Source: Alkalihalobacillus sp. BA299 (GTDB taxonomy: Bacteria; Bacillota; Bacilli; Bacillales; Bacillaceae_F). From it: DNA of 64,000 nucleotides. Position 1 is the first letter of the stretch. Every line of letters begins with the position of its first letter. The translations under genes and the position numbers were made by a program. The notes below the pieces were generated by a model. The model had not been told where the DNA came from. It worked only from the letters and a program-made list of their open reading frames with translations, and searched no databases. Positions 26,485 to 36,305 of this stretch are shown in pieces. The stretch lies in assembly GCF_017745675.1 (NCBI RefSeq), contig NZ_JAFLJM010000021.1:1-64000 (forward strand), given 5' to 3'.

Positions 26485-26631
26485 ATAAACAAACAAATTG
26501 TCCTGCTTATTAATAACTCAATATTTATTTCTAATAGAGAATCATGTATCATATACAATTGTATGGTTTATTACTTCATCTTTTCTTAATGAAATTATTT
26601 ATATAAAAGTTTTTTATAGGAGTCGATATTC

Positions 26632-26823
26632 ATGAAAAAAGACAAAATTCGTGGCGTCAGCATTCACACGACGGGAGAAGGTTTAGCTTACTATATTCAT
26701 TATGACCAAAACGGTACAAAACATGTAAGCAAGCAATTGTATGAAGAAGCGATCACAACTTTGCAAAAGTGGGATAACTTAATTGATGAAAAAAAAATTG
26801 AGACTAGAGCTATTAAGCTCTAA
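26632..26823 (+). CDS. Small conserved-looking protein, unknown
   Basis: A 63-residue soluble protein (MKKDKIRGVSIHTTGEGLAY...), rich in charged residues; I do not recognise a domain. AGGAGTCGATATTC places a clear ribosome binding site before ATG, and a strong terminator overlaps the 3' end, both of which support a real gene. Monocistronic. Confidence 0.7.
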   Translation: MKKDKIRGVSIHTTGEGLAYYIHYDQNGTKHVSKQLYEEAITTLQKWDNLIDEKKIETRAIKL

Positions 26824-26838
26824 TCTCGATTTTTTTCT
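26800..26838 (+). terminator. Terminator overlapping the end of the 63-residue gene
   Basis: GAGACTAGAGCT / AGCTCTAATCTC (11 of 12 pairs, loop ATTA) followed by GATTTTTTTC. The stop codon lies inside the stem. Confidence 0.9.
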
Positions 26839-26984
26839 TTTTCAGCTCAAATTTAACCAAATATTAACAGTGTACTTTAACACAGTTTCAACTTTTAAAA
26901 GATTTCTATTGAAATTTGTTTGTTTTCCTCTTATACTAATCCCAAGTAAACTAATATGTTTTATCGTATTTGGAGGCGGTACTA

Positions 26985-27785
26985 TTGATTAAACCTGTTC
27001 ATTTTTCAGCTGGTCCTTTATTGTTATCGAGTATGACTCATTATCCAAAAAAATCATTTATAAATAAAGTACCCGCGATTATTTTGGTTCACGGTTTTGT
27101 CGGTAGTAAGGTTGGCGAACACCGGATGTTCGTAAAGGCTGCTAACTATTTTTCAGAACGTGGATATCTTGTTTTTCGGTTTGACTTTGGAGGATGTGGT
27201 GAAAGTGAAGGGGACTACAGTCATGTTACCTTGACTAAACAAATTAAGGAACTCCAAGCAGCAATCGATTATGTATTATCCATAGATAAGGTTGATCCTA
27301 ACCTATTAACCGTTGTCGGTCATAGCTTAGGAGGTGCAGTCGCTTCAATAACTGCAAGTAGAGATGAACGAATTAAGCAGCTTATGTTATGGTCTCCTGT
27401 TGCAAGACCATTTACCGATATCGTACGAATTACTAGTAACGAAGCAGTTCTTCAAGCCAAAAGAGATGGTATTTATGATTATCATGGTTTTTATTTAAGC
27501 GATGCATTTTTTGAAGATTTAAAGCTTCATCATCCACTAAAAGCACTTCATAACTATAAAGGACCTGCACATATTATTCATGCAGAGTTAGATGAAGATG
27601 TCCCAAAAGCGAATGCGGTTGATTATTATCAAACGTTGAAAAAGAGAAATTCTTCTATTCAGTATTCCTTTATCGAGAAGGCTGACCATACTTTTTCTAG
27701 TTATACTTTTGAACAACAGTTGTTTAATCAGACGTATCAGTGGATGATGGATCAAAGCATAGAAAACATTACTCAAATCATTTAA
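26985..27785 (+). CDS. Alpha/beta hydrolase (serine hydrolase family)
   Basis: About 266 residues. Oxyanion region HGFVGSKVGEH near residue 35, nucleophile elbow VVGHSLGGAVAS (GHSLGG) near 110, acid in HAELDEDVPK and histidine in KADHTFSS near 247: a complete catalytic set. Likely an esterase or thioesterase-type hydrolase; the substrate is unknown. The start TTG at 26985 has TTTGGAGG eight bases upstream, better than the TTG at 26970, which overlaps it. Confidence 0.88.
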   Translation: MIKPVHFSAGPLLLSSMTHYPKKSFINKVPAIILVHGFVGSKVGEHRMFVKAANYFSERGYLVFRFDFGGCGESEGDYSHVTLTKQIKELQAAIDYVLSIDKVDPNLLTVVGHSLGGAVASITASRDERIKQLMLWSPVARPFTDIVRITSNEAVLQAKRDGIYDYHGFYLSDAFFEDLKLHHPLKALHNYKGPAHIIHAELDEDVPKANAVDYYQTLKKRNSSIQYSFIEKADHTFSSYTFEQQLFNQTYQWMMDQSIENITQII

Positions 27786-27788
27786 CGT

Positions 27789-27835
27789 AAAAAGCTGAAC
27801 AGGTATCTAGCTCCCCGTTCAGCTTTTTCTTTTTG
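27789..27835 (+). terminator. Terminator of the hydrolase gene
   Basis: Twelve-pair stem AAAAAGCTGAAC / GTTCAGCTTTTT with a 16-base loop, then TCTTTTTGG. Confidence 0.9.
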
Positions 27836-27851
27836 GCTCTTTTCTAAAAGA

Positions 27852-28018
27852 TTGTTGCTTTTAGCTATTGAACCGTTAACCAAGCGAAAGCTTGGTTCTT
27901 CACGCTTTGGCGTGAAGCCTTTGAACATAAATCAGCCAGATGGACAAATGAATTTGTCCATTAGGGCTGATTTATGTTCAAAAAACGGTCCAATAGCAAC
28001 AAAGTTTACGAAAACAGC
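27852..28018. repeat. Structured four-way-junction element
   Basis: An outer stem GCTATTG-A-ACCGTT (27864-27877) pairs with AACGGT-C-CAATAGC (27984-27997). It encloses three hairpins almost back to back: AACCAAGC-GAAA-GCTTGGTT (27878-27897), CTTCACGC-TTTG-GCGTGAAG (27898-27917) and a 63-base hairpin (27920-27982) with an 18-pair perfect outer arm and an inner ATGGACAAAT / ATTTGTCCAT arm. Right flank TTTACGAAAACAGC recurs at 12194. It is either a MITE-like repeat or a structured RNA; it lies between convergent genes. Confidence 0.85.
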
Positions 28019-28025
28019 TTTCTTT

Positions 28026-29573
28026 TTAAAACAACATATCCCAGCCTGATGAAAGCTTAATTTCAGGATACTTATCTTTAAACCAGTTATACGTAAAGTC
28101 ATTTTCAAACAAAATAACTGTTCGCTCATGCAAATCTTTTACTAAAAGTTTTCGACTGTCCGTCATTCGGTCTGTTACTTCGCCTTCGACAACCCACCTT
28201 GCAAGGGAATGCGGAAGGTACGTTAACTCAACATCAACGTTATACTCATTTTTCATTCGGTATTCAAACACTTGATATTGCAACTCACCAACGGCTCCTA
28301 AAATATAATCATCGAAATAAGGCGTACGGTACAACTGAATCGTTCCTTCTTGAACAAGCTGATGAAGCCCCTTATGGAAATGCTTATGTTTTAAAGCATT
28401 CTTTGCCATGACTTTCGCAAATCGCTCGGGTGGAAACTGTGGTAATTCTTCATATTGGAAAACTTCATTACCCGTTAATAACGTATCTCCGACTTGATAA
28501 ACACCCGAATCATAAATTCCAATAATATCTCCAGCATACGCCGTATCCACCGTTTCTCGTTCAGAAGCAAAAAATTGATGAGATTGAGCTAGTTTTATTC
28601 TTTTTCCTGTTCTTGCAAGTGTTACATCCATTCCCCGTTCGAAAGCTCCAGAACAAATACGTAAAAAAGCGATTCGATCTCGGTGTTTCGGATTCATATT
28701 TGCTTGAATTTTAAAGATAAACCCAGAAAACTGAGACGCGTCTGGCTGAATCTCCCCTTTTGAAGATTGCCTTGGTTGAGGTGGTGATGCCAATTGAACA
28801 AACTGATCAAGAAAACCTTGAACTCCGAAATTACTTAATGCACTCCCAAAGAAAACAGGAGTCATTTTTCCTTCTCTTACTTTTTCCATCGAAAAAGAAT
28901 TTCCCGCTTCATCAAGGAGCATGATATCCTCATCTAATTTTTCAGTTTCATAATCACGAAGATTTGCTTCTTCTAAACTAACGATTTGGTGCTCCAATCC
29001 ATCAAAAAATACTTCAACCGATTGTTCCATACGGTTATAAATCCCTTTTAATGTTTTTCCCATACCAATCGGCCAATTCATCGCATACGTTTCCATTTCT
29101 AACACTTCTTCAATTTCGGCTAACAAATCTAACGGCTCTTTTCCTTCTCGATCGAGCTTATTTATAAATGTTAAGATCGGAATCCCGCGCATCTTACATA
29201 CTTTAAATAGCTTTAACGTTTGCGCTTCAATTCCTTTCGTGCCATCTATGACCATGACTGCGGTATCGACTGCAGTTAATGTTCGATACGTATCCTCACT
29301 AAAGTCTTGGTGACCTGGTGTATCTAAAATGTTAATTTGAACGCCTTCATACTCAAGTTGCATCACACTCGATGTAACAGAAATACCGCGTTGTTTTTCA
29401 ATTTCCATCCAGTCTGATGTCGCATAAACACCAGATTTCTTCCCTTTTACTGTTCCAGCTTTTCTAATTCCTCCACCGAGTAATAAAACTTTTTCTGTTA
29501 ATGTCGTTTTACCGGCATCAGGGTGGGAAATAATGGCGAACGTTTTTCTTGGTAATACGTCTTGTTTACTCAT
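28026..29573 (-). CDS. prfC: Peptide chain release factor 3
   Basis: A 515-residue translational GTPase. G1 [13 protein letters not shown], switch region [11 protein letters not shown]3 [14 protein letters not shown] and G4 FINKLDRE are intact. The [14 protein letters not shown] block separates RF3 from EF-G. RF3 recycles RF1/RF2 after termination. It is found in only part of the Bacilli; B. subtilis lacks it, as far as I recall. Monocistronic and flanked by the structured element at its 3' end. Confidence 0.95.
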   Translation of the reverse strand: MSKQDVLPRKTFAIISHPDAGKTTLTEKVLLLGGGIRKAGTVKGKKSGVYATSDWMEIEKQRGISVTSSVMQLEYEGVQINILDTPGHQDFSEDTYRTLTAVDTAVMVIDGTKGIEAQTLKLFKVCKMRGIPILTFINKLDREGKEPLDLLAEIEEVLEMETYAMNWPIGMGKTLKGIYNRMEQSVEVFFDGLEHQIVSLEEANLRDYETEKLDEDIMLLDEAGNSFSMEKVREGKMTPVFFGSALSNFGVQGFLDQFVQLASPPQPRQSSKGEIQPDASQFSGFIFKIQANMNPKHRDRIAFLRICSGAFERGMDVTLARTGKRIKLAQSHQFFASERETVDTAYAGDIIGIYDSGVYQVGDTLLTGNEVFQYEELPQFPPERFAKVMAKNALKHKHFHKGLHQLVQEGTIQLYRTPYFDDYILGAVGELQYQVFEYRMKNEYNVDVELTYLPHSLARWVVEGEVTDRMTDSRKLLVKDLHERTVILFENDFTYNWFKDKYPEIKLSSGWDMLF

Positions 29574-29651
29574 AGGTTAGCTTCCTTCCTGTCATTGCTG
29601 CTATCCTCATAGTATAATGAAAGTTTTCATCACATACAATTTAAATTTTAA

Positions 29652-30650
29652 TTACTGAGATACTTCAATACTGCTTTTTTGTGCAATCGATTGAAAACAC
29701 GCATCCATGACCCGCATATTCCAAATCGTTTGTTCCCCATTATATGTAGGTTCAAATTGTTCTAAAATTGCCTTTGAGAAATGTTCAATTTGAGCTCGAT
29801 ATTGATCTCCTTCGACTTTCTCTGATCGCGATCCTGTTTCATTTATAATCTTAATTTCCCCTATTCCACTTTGTTTATCTGGTCGAAACGCATGAGGTAC
29901 AATAATTTTCCCCTTCGTACCGATGATTTCATAGTCATTCACCGGAAACTGCTCAAAGCTACATGTAAATGTCGCTACTACATTTTGAGGAAAGGACATT
30001 ACCCCATGAGCAGTCAGGTCTACATTATGTCTAGTATCTATACGCCCATCGCAATACACAGAGACCGGTTCTTCCTGTAAGATTGAACGACTAGCATGAA
30101 TACAATAACATCCGACATCATATAAACTTCCGCCACCTAGTTTTTGATTTAAGCGAATATTATCTTCACTTAAATTAAGTAAATAAGTGAATCTAGAATT
30201 CATCTGTTGAACGACTCCAATTTCTCCTTCTTCAATAACTTGTCTTACCCTTTCATGTTGAGGATGAAATTGGTACATAAAGGCTTCCATAAATTGAACA
30301 TTTTGTTTTTGACAAATGGCTAACATCTCTTCTACTTCTGCACTCGTTAATGCAGCTGGTTTTTCACAAAGAATATGCTTGTTATTTCTTGCAGCTTCAA
30401 TCACCCATTCTTTATGTAGTGCATTAGGCAACGGGATATAAACAGCATCAATATCTGGATCCGTTAATAATTGATGATATGATGGATAGGCTTTAGAAAT
30501 ATGAAATTGATCAGCCGTTTGCTGTGGTGCCCCTTTTTGACTTGCTATGGCCATAACCGTTGCATTTGTAGCTCTTTGGATCGCAGGAATAACCGCTTTT
30601 TTAGCAATACCCGCATCACCTAAAATACCCCAATTTATCACTTTTTTCAT
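29652..30650 (-). CDS. Gfo/Idh/MocA family oxidoreductase
   Basis: A 332-residue NAD(P)-dependent dehydrogenase. N-terminal Rossmann motif NWGILGDAGIAKKAV (GxxGxA), then YIPLPNALHKEWV and the signature CEKPAALT near residue 95, and a C-terminal alpha/beta domain with GGGSLYDVGCYCIH. Substrate probably a sugar or inositol derivative; not decidable. Start MKKVINWG with TAGGAGG-like purines upstream. Confidence 0.88.
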   Translation of the reverse strand: MKKVINWGILGDAGIAKKAVIPAIQRATNATVMAIASQKGAPQQTADQFHISKAYPSYHQLLTDPDIDAVYIPLPNALHKEWVIEAARNNKHILCEKPAALTSAEVEEMLAICQKQNVQFMEAFMYQFHPQHERVRQVIEEGEIGVVQQMNSRFTYLLNLSEDNIRLNQKLGGGSLYDVGCYCIHASRSILQEEPVSVYCDGRIDTRHNVDLTAHGVMSFPQNVVATFTCSFEQFPVNDYEIIGTKGKIIVPHAFRPDKQSGIGEIKIINETGSRSEKVEGDQYRAQIEHFSKAILEQFEPTYNGEQTIWNMRVMDACFQSIAQKSSIEVSQ

Positions 30651-30737
30651 TTTACTAACCTCCAGTTTTTTCTATACAAAAATCCTATCATGTATAAAGT
30701 TTTACACAATAGGATTTTTCATTTATTTTCAATGTAA

Positions 30738-30926
30738 GCAGATCTCTTAAAGACATCCCCTACGCTTCCCTTTTATCGACGGTTAATTTGGGGTAAAGAA
30801 TTACATGCTGCTTATGGAGAAATAGTAGAACACTCGGTCTCAACAGAAAATCACCAATTTCAAATTGTAAAAACTCCAGGTCATTCGATAGATCACATTT
30901 GTCTTGTAAACGAATCAAGAGGATGA
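30738..30926 (+). pseudogene. Metallo-beta-lactamase-fold hydrolase, fragment
   Basis: An open stretch without a start reads PTLPFYRRLIWGKELHA and then FQIVKTPGHSIDHICLVNES before a stop. TPGHSxDH is the second zinc motif of MBL-fold hydrolases, and FYRRLIWG is typical of one subfamily. The N-terminal HxHxDH part and the C-terminal third are missing, so this is a relic. Confidence 0.7.
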
Positions 30927-30950
30927 CTGAACAAATAAAAAACTAGCTCA

Positions 30951-30999
30951 CATAAAATATAGTTGCTCTCCAGAAATAGCAGCAACTATATTTTATGTT
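30951..30999. repeat. Long inverted repeat after the UPF0145 gene
   Basis: CATAAAATATAGTTGCT / AGCAACTATATTTTATG, a 17-pair perfect stem with a 14-base loop. It lies between the MBL relic and the UPF0145 gene stop and may end transcription of the latter, but no T run beyond the stem is strong. Confidence 0.65.
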
Positions 31000-31043
31000 T
31001 ATACTAGGATCAAGTATGCTTTTAATGTAGCCTAACACTTCCC

Positions 31044-31358
31044 TTATTTAATTTTAACAGCTGTTCCAGTCGCAATACACATCATCATCCCGTCTCTTAA
31101 CGTTTCAAAGTCCAGATCGACACCAACAACAGCATCAGCACCCATTCGACGTGCCTTTTCTACCATCTCGTTAATGGCCATCTCACGTCCTTCAGCAAGC
31201 TTGCTTTCATATGCTCCACTTCTTCCACCAATAATATCAGTTATTCCAGCCAAAAAATCACGGACAACATTTGCCCCCATTATCGCTTCACCACTTACAA
31301 TACCGTGATAGGATTCAATTTCTCTTCCTTGTAAAACATGTGTCGTCGTTACGATCAT
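31044..31358 (-). CDS. UPF0145 / YbjQ family protein
   Basis: A 104-residue protein ([20 protein letters not shown]... [17 protein letters not shown]) matching the YbjQ/UPF0145 family, which forms pentamers and is annotated as possibly heavy-metal-binding; function is not known. Start ATG with GGAGAATAACTG upstream. Confidence 0.9.
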   Translation of the reverse strand: MIVTTTHVLQGREIESYHGIVSGEAIMGANVVRDFLAGITDIIGGRSGAYESKLAEGREMAINEMVEKARRMGADAVVGVDLDFETLRDGMMMCIATGTAVKIK

Positions 31359-31508
31359 CAGTTATTCTCCTCTCAAAGTTTTATAATTACAGGATAAATA
31401 TAGCATAATTATAAATTTTTAACACATTCAAAGCATAAGATTTTCCTTTTTTATAAAAATCTTTTACAATATTATCAAAATAGTCAAAACTATTAGGAGG
31501 TTTACGAT

Positions 31509-31964
31509 ATGGCTATAACCGCTTTTACATTTGCTCGTTCTGCAAATCTTCAAGTACTCAATGCTGCAAAAGAACACCAATTAGACGCCGTCCCAGATGG
31601 ATTCAACAACTCGATTCGTTGGAATGCTGGACACGTCCTAGTTGTTGCTGAAAATGTGTTGAGTCACTCAGAGCATTACGAACCTGTTTTACCTAGTCTT
31701 TATAAAAAACTATTTAACAAAGGAACACGTCCTTCAGAATGGGTAGAAGAACCACCTTCTGCTACTGAAATCGTAGAAATGTCACAAAAACAATTGGAAG
31801 CGGTTCAAAAATTATCACGTGATCACGGAGATACTATTTTTACTAATCCTTTTGAAATATTTGGATCAACATTCGATAATGTTTCAGACGTACTTAACTT
31901 TCTATCCTTTCATGAAGGAATTCACTTCACAACAAAAAAGTATCTATTAAAAAAGACAAAGTAA
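31509..31964 (+). CDS. DinB-family protein
   Basis: A 151-residue four-helix DinB/YfiT-like protein. The metal-binding histidines of the family are suggested by WNAGHVLVVAE and the late FHEGIHFTT (HxxxH). Family members include bacillithiol-dependent transferases; which reaction this one catalyses is open. AGGAGG lies before ATG, and a strong bidirectional terminator follows. Confidence 0.88.
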   Translation: MAITAFTFARSANLQVLNAAKEHQLDAVPDGFNNSIRWNAGHVLVVAENVLSHSEHYEPVLPSLYKKLFNKGTRPSEWVEEPPSATEIVEMSQKQLEAVQKLSRDHGDTIFTNPFEIFGSTFDNVSDVLNFLSFHEGIHFTTKKYLLKKTK

Positions 31965-31965
31965 A

Positions 31966-31998
31966 AAAACAAGGAAGGGAATGTCCCTTCCTTGTTTT
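31966..31998. terminator. Bidirectional terminator between the DinB and SASP genes
   Basis: Perfect 15-pair stem AAAACAAGGAAGGGA / TCCCTTCCTTGTTTT with loop ATG, between convergent genes. Confidence 0.92.
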
Positions 31999-32002
31999 CA
32001 TA

Positions 32003-32206
32003 TTATCGTTGAAATCCACCGAGCTGTTGCTCAGCCATTTGTACTAAGCGTTTCGTAATTTCTCCTCCTACAGATCCGTTAGATCGAGAGGTTGTATCTG
32101 GTCCGAGTTGTACACCGAATTCTTGTGCAATTTCCATTTTCATTTGATCAATTGCTTGTTGTGCATTTGGTGTTACTAGTTGGTTTGAAGAATTGTTATT
32201 TGCCAC
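32003..32206 (-). CDS. Alpha/beta-type small acid-soluble spore protein
   Basis: A 67-residue SASP: the block [20 protein letters not shown] includes the GPR protease recognition site (EIAQEFG) and [18 protein letters not shown] is the conserved C-terminal motif. These proteins coat spore DNA and protect it from UV and heat. GTG start behind AAAGGAG. Expression is expected from a sigma-G promoter, which I have not delineated. Confidence 0.97.
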   Translation of the reverse strand: MANNNSSNQLVTPNAQQAIDQMKMEIAQEFGVQLGPDTTSRSNGSVGGEITKRLVQMAEQQLGGFQR

Positions 32207-32364
32207 TAGAAATCAACTCCTTTATTAGATTTAACAATATTATCTTCATAAGTTAAATTTCTAAACATGGTAATTTTTGGTCTATCAATAACTTGAAATT
32301 TGAGGCAATACTTTACTCGGATTCAGTCTTATCTTACACTTCTAAGCATTTCTTCTCTTCGTTC

Positions 32365-32538
32365 CTAATTTCGATTGAATTGTTTTCTAAATGATCGAAG
32401 CCTTGCTTTTTCAAACACGATTGTCATTTCTGTTAATAACTTTTTCATCTCCTCTTCTGACTTGCTCTTACTTATTTTTTCTTTAATCTTATCGATTTTC
32501 TGTCTCTCTGCATCCGATAAAAAATCCTCCTGCTTCAT
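32365..32538 (-). CDS. Small charged protein, unknown
   Basis: A 57-residue, lysine/glutamate-rich, probably wholly helical protein (MKQEDFLSDAERQKIDKI...). The start ATG at 32538 has GGAATGGGG upstream; the open frame extends 16 codons further without a site. No family recognised. It stands alone between the SASP and chemoreceptor genes. Confidence 0.6.
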   Translation of the reverse strand: MKQEDFLSDAERQKIDKIKEKISKSKSEEEMKKLLTEMTIVFEKARLRSFRKQFNRN

Positions 32539-32847
32539 AGCCCCATTCCTTTCCTTGATAAACCTAATCATCAACCTACAATGCAAGTGCTATATGGCAG
32601 TATGACATATGATACTAAAAATAATACGTTCTCTCTTTTAATCTATGCTTGTAGAGAAGAAATCATTGATCATCATTCTTAAAACTTCGTATCATACCAT
32701 AGATTGCTTGACTACATAGTTAAATTAATCCCGACTTTAAACCCAAGTATTTTTTACTAAAGAATTTTCTGAACATGTCGATATATATCAGAAGCGGTTT
32801 AAAAATCTACGTTAAAACTTCAATAATATTACAAGGAAGGCGATTGA
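32539..32847. other. Intergenic region upstream of the chemoreceptor
   Basis: About 310 bases with no recognised gene, repeat or hairpin. A ribosome binding site (CAAGGAAGG) for the chemoreceptor is at its right end. Confidence 0.4.
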
Positions 32848-34581
32848 ATGGCAACCAAAAAACAAAGCATCCGAAGAAAAATTATTTTAAGCATTTCAAC
32901 TCTCATTATTTTGTTATTAGTAGCCAATGGATTCATTTGGTATGTAAGTATGAACCAATCCGTTGAGCACACAATCGGAAATTATAGTATCCATAGTGCT
33001 AGCTTAATTGGAGAAAATGTTGATGGTGATTTGTACGCTCAATTTTTAGATAATCCAGAAGAAACAGACGTATATTGGCAGCTCCGTGAGCAGTTAAATG
33101 ATTATCGCGAAAAAATGGGTGCTCTATATGTGTATACGTTGGCTGTTGATGAAAATGAAAACGTTATGGTCATGGTCGATGGTTTCCCCGAAGGATCTGA
33201 CTCTGCAGCACCAATTGGAGATCCGACGTCTGTGACATCGTTTGAGGACATTGCTCCAGTTTTATCAGGCGGAACCAATAGTACAGGAATTGTTCAGGAT
33301 GATGTCTGGGGAGATTATCTATCCGCTTTTGCTCCAATTAAGGATTCAAACGGAAATGTACTTGGTGTACTAGGAGTTGAAATTGATGCCCAAACCGTGG
33401 GAAATATTAAAGGGGCAATTATTAAAGAAACTTTACCTACTACTCTTATTACAAATGTAATCATTATTACCGTTTCCTTTTCCTTATTATTTGTATTTAT
33501 AACTAGGACATTTAGTCCATTACAACAGCTTGCTCAATCTGCAGAGTCGGTTGCTAAAGGGGATTTAACTCAGAAAAAGCAAAATTACAATAAGCCGGAT
33601 GAAATTGGGCATATTTTTAAATCATTTACTTATATGGTCGATCAATTACGCACGATTATTGAGGGCGTAAAATCGACTACAGATAAGGTTGATCAAATGG
33701 CCCACCAGATTAAAGTGAATGCGACTGATATGCAGGAGCAAAATCATGCGGTTAGTATTGCGAGTAATGAAATTGCCCAAGGTAATGAACAAATTGCCCA
33801 TTCAATGGAAAATACATCACAAGCCGTGCATGATTTAACATCGAAAATGGAAGGTGTTAGAAATTCAGTAAATGAACTAGACACGATTTCAAAAACAGTG
33901 ACACAAACAGGACAGGAAAGCTACGGATCTTTGAAAAATTTCTTAAATCATAGCGAAGAAACGAAAACGAAATTAAATAGTATGAAATCAACTATGGATA
34001 TTCTGGTCACCAAATCGATTGACACAGAAAATGTCGTCAATGAAATCGAGGCTATTGCAAGCCAAACCAACCTACTGGCTCTTAATGCTTCCATAGAGAG
34101 TGCGAGAGCTGGAGAAGCTGGAAAAGGGTTTGCTGTCGTAGCCAATGAGGTGAGAAAGCTAGCTGAGCAAACGTCTAATTCTACCCAAAATATTCAAGAC
34201 ATTATGCGTGATATTCAATCTGAAATAGAGAGCATGAAGAATGAATTAGAGGGCACGATACAAAAATATAATAAAGACTCTATTGAAATTGATACAGTCG
34301 CTAGTAATGTGTCAAATTTGCAACAAGTGACAGATCAATTGGAGCAAGTTCTATCTAAAGTTATTATGAATCTTGAAAGCATGGAAATTCATCAAGAGAA
34401 AATCAAAGAAGATGTCTTTAATGTATCCACTGCATCTGAAGAGACATCCGCATCCACCGAAGAAGTGACAGCAACGATTAATGAAGTTGGTGATCACCTC
34501 AATGCATTAGTAGCTGAAATAGCTGAGATTAATAACGAAGTAACAAAGCTGTTAGACGAAACGAATAAATTTAAACTATAG
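32848..34581 (+). CDS. Methyl-accepting chemotaxis protein
   Basis: A 577-residue chemoreceptor. Transmembrane 1 at about 13-33, an extracellular ligand domain of about 160 residues, transmembrane 2 at about 198-218, a HAMP domain ([20 protein letters not shown]) and a cytoplasmic signalling domain with the hairpin tip [20 protein letters not shown] followed by [20 protein letters not shown]. It is monocistronic. The ligand is unknown. Confidence 0.95.
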   Translation: MATKKQSIRRKIILSISTLIILLLVANGFIWYVSMNQSVEHTIGNYSIHSASLIGENVDGDLYAQFLDNPEETDVYWQLREQLNDYREKMGALYVYTLAVDENENVMVMVDGFPEGSDSAAPIGDPTSVTSFEDIAPVLSGGTNSTGIVQDDVWGDYLSAFAPIKDSNGNVLGVLGVEIDAQTVGNIKGAIIKETLPTTLITNVIIITVSFSLLFVFITRTFSPLQQLAQSAESVAKGDLTQKKQNYNKPDEIGHIFKSFTYMVDQLRTIIEGVKSTTDKVDQMAHQIKVNATDMQEQNHAVSIASNEIAQGNEQIAHSMENTSQAVHDLTSKMEGVRNSVNELDTISKTVTQTGQESYGSLKNFLNHSEETKTKLNSMKSTMDILVTKSIDTENVVNEIEAIASQTNLLALNASIESARAGEAGKGFAVVANEVRKLAEQTSNSTQNIQDIMRDIQSEIESMKNELEGTIQKYNKDSIEIDTVASNVSNLQQVTDQLEQVLSKVIMNLESMEIHQEKIKEDVFNVSTASEETSASTEEVTATINEVGDHLNALVAEIAEINNEVTKLLDETNKFKL

Positions 34582-34814
34582 AGCAATACAGGTTCTACAA
34601 AATAGTGAACGGATCCCCTTTCAGTAGACAGTGTTGAAAGCTTAATCTCGAAGAAATTGAGCTACACTCATACTTTGAGGGGATTACACAAAAGTTAACA
34701 AACCAATAGATCTAACCCCAAATCCCTAACAAGATAACCCCTAAGGTGATATTGAATAACTATTATTTTTATGTAAAAAATAAGGCCAAAATAGATTGAC
34801 CTTAATAATAGTCT
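34582..34814. other. Intergenic region after the chemoreceptor
   Basis: Contains a terminator for the neighbouring minus-strand gene at 34775-34803 and a short readable fragment (LEEIELHSYFEGITQ, about 34652-34710) that I cannot assign; it may be a transposon relic. Confidence 0.35.
34775..34803 (-). terminator. Terminator of the amidohydrolase/Rieske/ALDH operon
   Basis: On the minus strand AAGGTCAA / TTGGCCTT with a six-base loop, followed by ATTTTTT, just after the aldehyde dehydrogenase stop. Confidence 0.88.
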
Positions 34815-36281
34815 TCAATCAAACCAGCGCAATGGTTTCGGATTAATATTCTGAAAAATATGTTTTACTTCTGTATATTCTTCTAAACCTGTTACACCTA
34901 ACTCCCGACCAATCCCAGATTGCTTATATCCGCCCCACGGAGCTTGTGGAATATATGGATGGTAATCATTGATCCATGTGGTTCCCATGCGCAACTCTTT
35001 AACGATACGTTCTGCCCGATTCATATCTTGAGTCCAAACGGCACCTGCCAATCCATAGACACTGCTGTTGGCAATCTTGACCGCTTCTTCTTCTGTTTTG
35101 AATTTTTCAACTGTTGCTACCGGTCCGAACACTTCTTCCTGAACAATTCTCATGTTTGTGTGACAATTGGCGAAAATTGTGGGCTCCATGAAAAAACCAT
35201 TTTTTAAATCAGGATTTAGACTCCGCTTGCCGCCAACCAATAACGCAGCACCTTCTTCAATCCCTATTTCAACATACTGTAAGATCTTATCTAAATGCTC
35301 TTTTGAAATGACTGGACCCATTTCTGTCTCTTTATCGAAACCGCTCCCCATATATATGCGCTTTACCTTTTCTACTAGCTTTTCAACGAATTGATCATGA
35401 ATATATTCGTGTACAATCAATCTTGCTCCCGCTGAGCAAACTTGCCCTGCATGAAAGAACACCGCGTTCATGGCGTAGTCAATTGCCGTATCAAAATCTG
35501 CATCATCAAACACAATATTTGGGTTCTTTCCTCCTAATTCCAAAGAGATTTTTTTAAAATTACCTGAGGCTGCTTGCATAATCTTTCGTCCCGTAGTCCC
35601 TCCACCAGTGAAGGAAATGAGATCAACATCGTGACTGTTTGCTAATTCAGCACCAACTGACTGCCCTGATCCTAAAACAATATTTATAACCCCTTGAGGA
35701 AAACCAATCTCATCAAAGATTTCAGCGATTTTGATTGTCGTTAGCGGTGTGATTTCACTTGGTTTGAGAACAACAGTATTTCCAGCAGCAAGTGCTGGAG
35801 CTAATTTCCATGACGCCTGTAATAACGGATAGTTCCAAGGTGTAATTTGTCCGCACACACCTACTGGTTCCCGAACAATGCGGCTCGTTGTATCTGGAAT
35901 CGGCGAATCGATGACATGACCGCCATCTTTATCTGCTAAGCCAGCATAGTATTGAAAAACAGCAGCGATTTCATCCATATCCGCTTTACTTTCCTCTAGG
36001 GTTTTTCCTGTATCAAGCGTCTCTAGCTCCGCAAGCTCTGTCTTGCATTTTTTTACTTTTTCAGCTACTTGATAGAGCATATAACCTCTTTGCGTTGCGG
36101 AAACGGACCGCCATTCCCCTTCATCAAATGCCTTTCTTGCAGCCTCAATCGCTCGATGTGCGTCGTCTTTGTTTCCTTCTGTTACAACAGCGATCACTTC
36201 TTGATTAAACGGATTAATGATTTCTCTTGTTTGACCAGTAGCGGAAGAAACCCATTTTCCATTAATGTACATTTTTTTCAT
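34815..36281 (-). CDS. Aldehyde dehydrogenase, betaine-aldehyde dehydrogenase (GbsA)-like
   Basis: A 488-residue NAD(P)-dependent aldehyde dehydrogenase with SFTGGGTTGRKIM (coenzyme site), SLELGGKNPNIVFDDAD (catalytic glutamate) and GQVCSAGARLIV (catalytic cysteine). Blocks such as YINGKWVSSATG, NPFNQEVIAVVTEG, LDTGKTLEESKADMDEIA and ITPWNYPLLQASW match B. subtilis GbsA, which oxidises betaine aldehyde to glycine betaine. But no gbsB/gbsR neighbours exist; instead it ends an operon with a Rieske protein and an amidohydrolase, so the true substrate may differ. Confidence 0.9.
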   Translation of the reverse strand: MKKMYINGKWVSSATGQTREIINPFNQEVIAVVTEGNKDDAHRAIEAARKAFDEGEWRSVSATQRGYMLYQVAEKVKKCKTELAELETLDTGKTLEESKADMDEIAAVFQYYAGLADKDGGHVIDSPIPDTTSRIVREPVGVCGQITPWNYPLLQASWKLAPALAAGNTVVLKPSEITPLTTIKIAEIFDEIGFPQGVINIVLGSGQSVGAELANSHDVDLISFTGGGTTGRKIMQAASGNFKKISLELGGKNPNIVFDDADFDTAIDYAMNAVFFHAGQVCSAGARLIVHEYIHDQFVEKLVEKVKRIYMGSGFDKETEMGPVISKEHLDKILQYVEIGIEEGAALLVGGKRSLNPDLKNGFFMEPTIFANCHTNMRIVQEEVFGPVATVEKFKTEEEAVKIANSSVYGLAGAVWTQDMNRAERIVKELRMGTTWINDYHPYIPQAPWGGYKQSGIGRELGVTGLEEYTEVKHIFQNINPKPLRWFD

Positions 36282-36305
36282 TTGACACAGCTCCTTGTAT
36301 TACGA

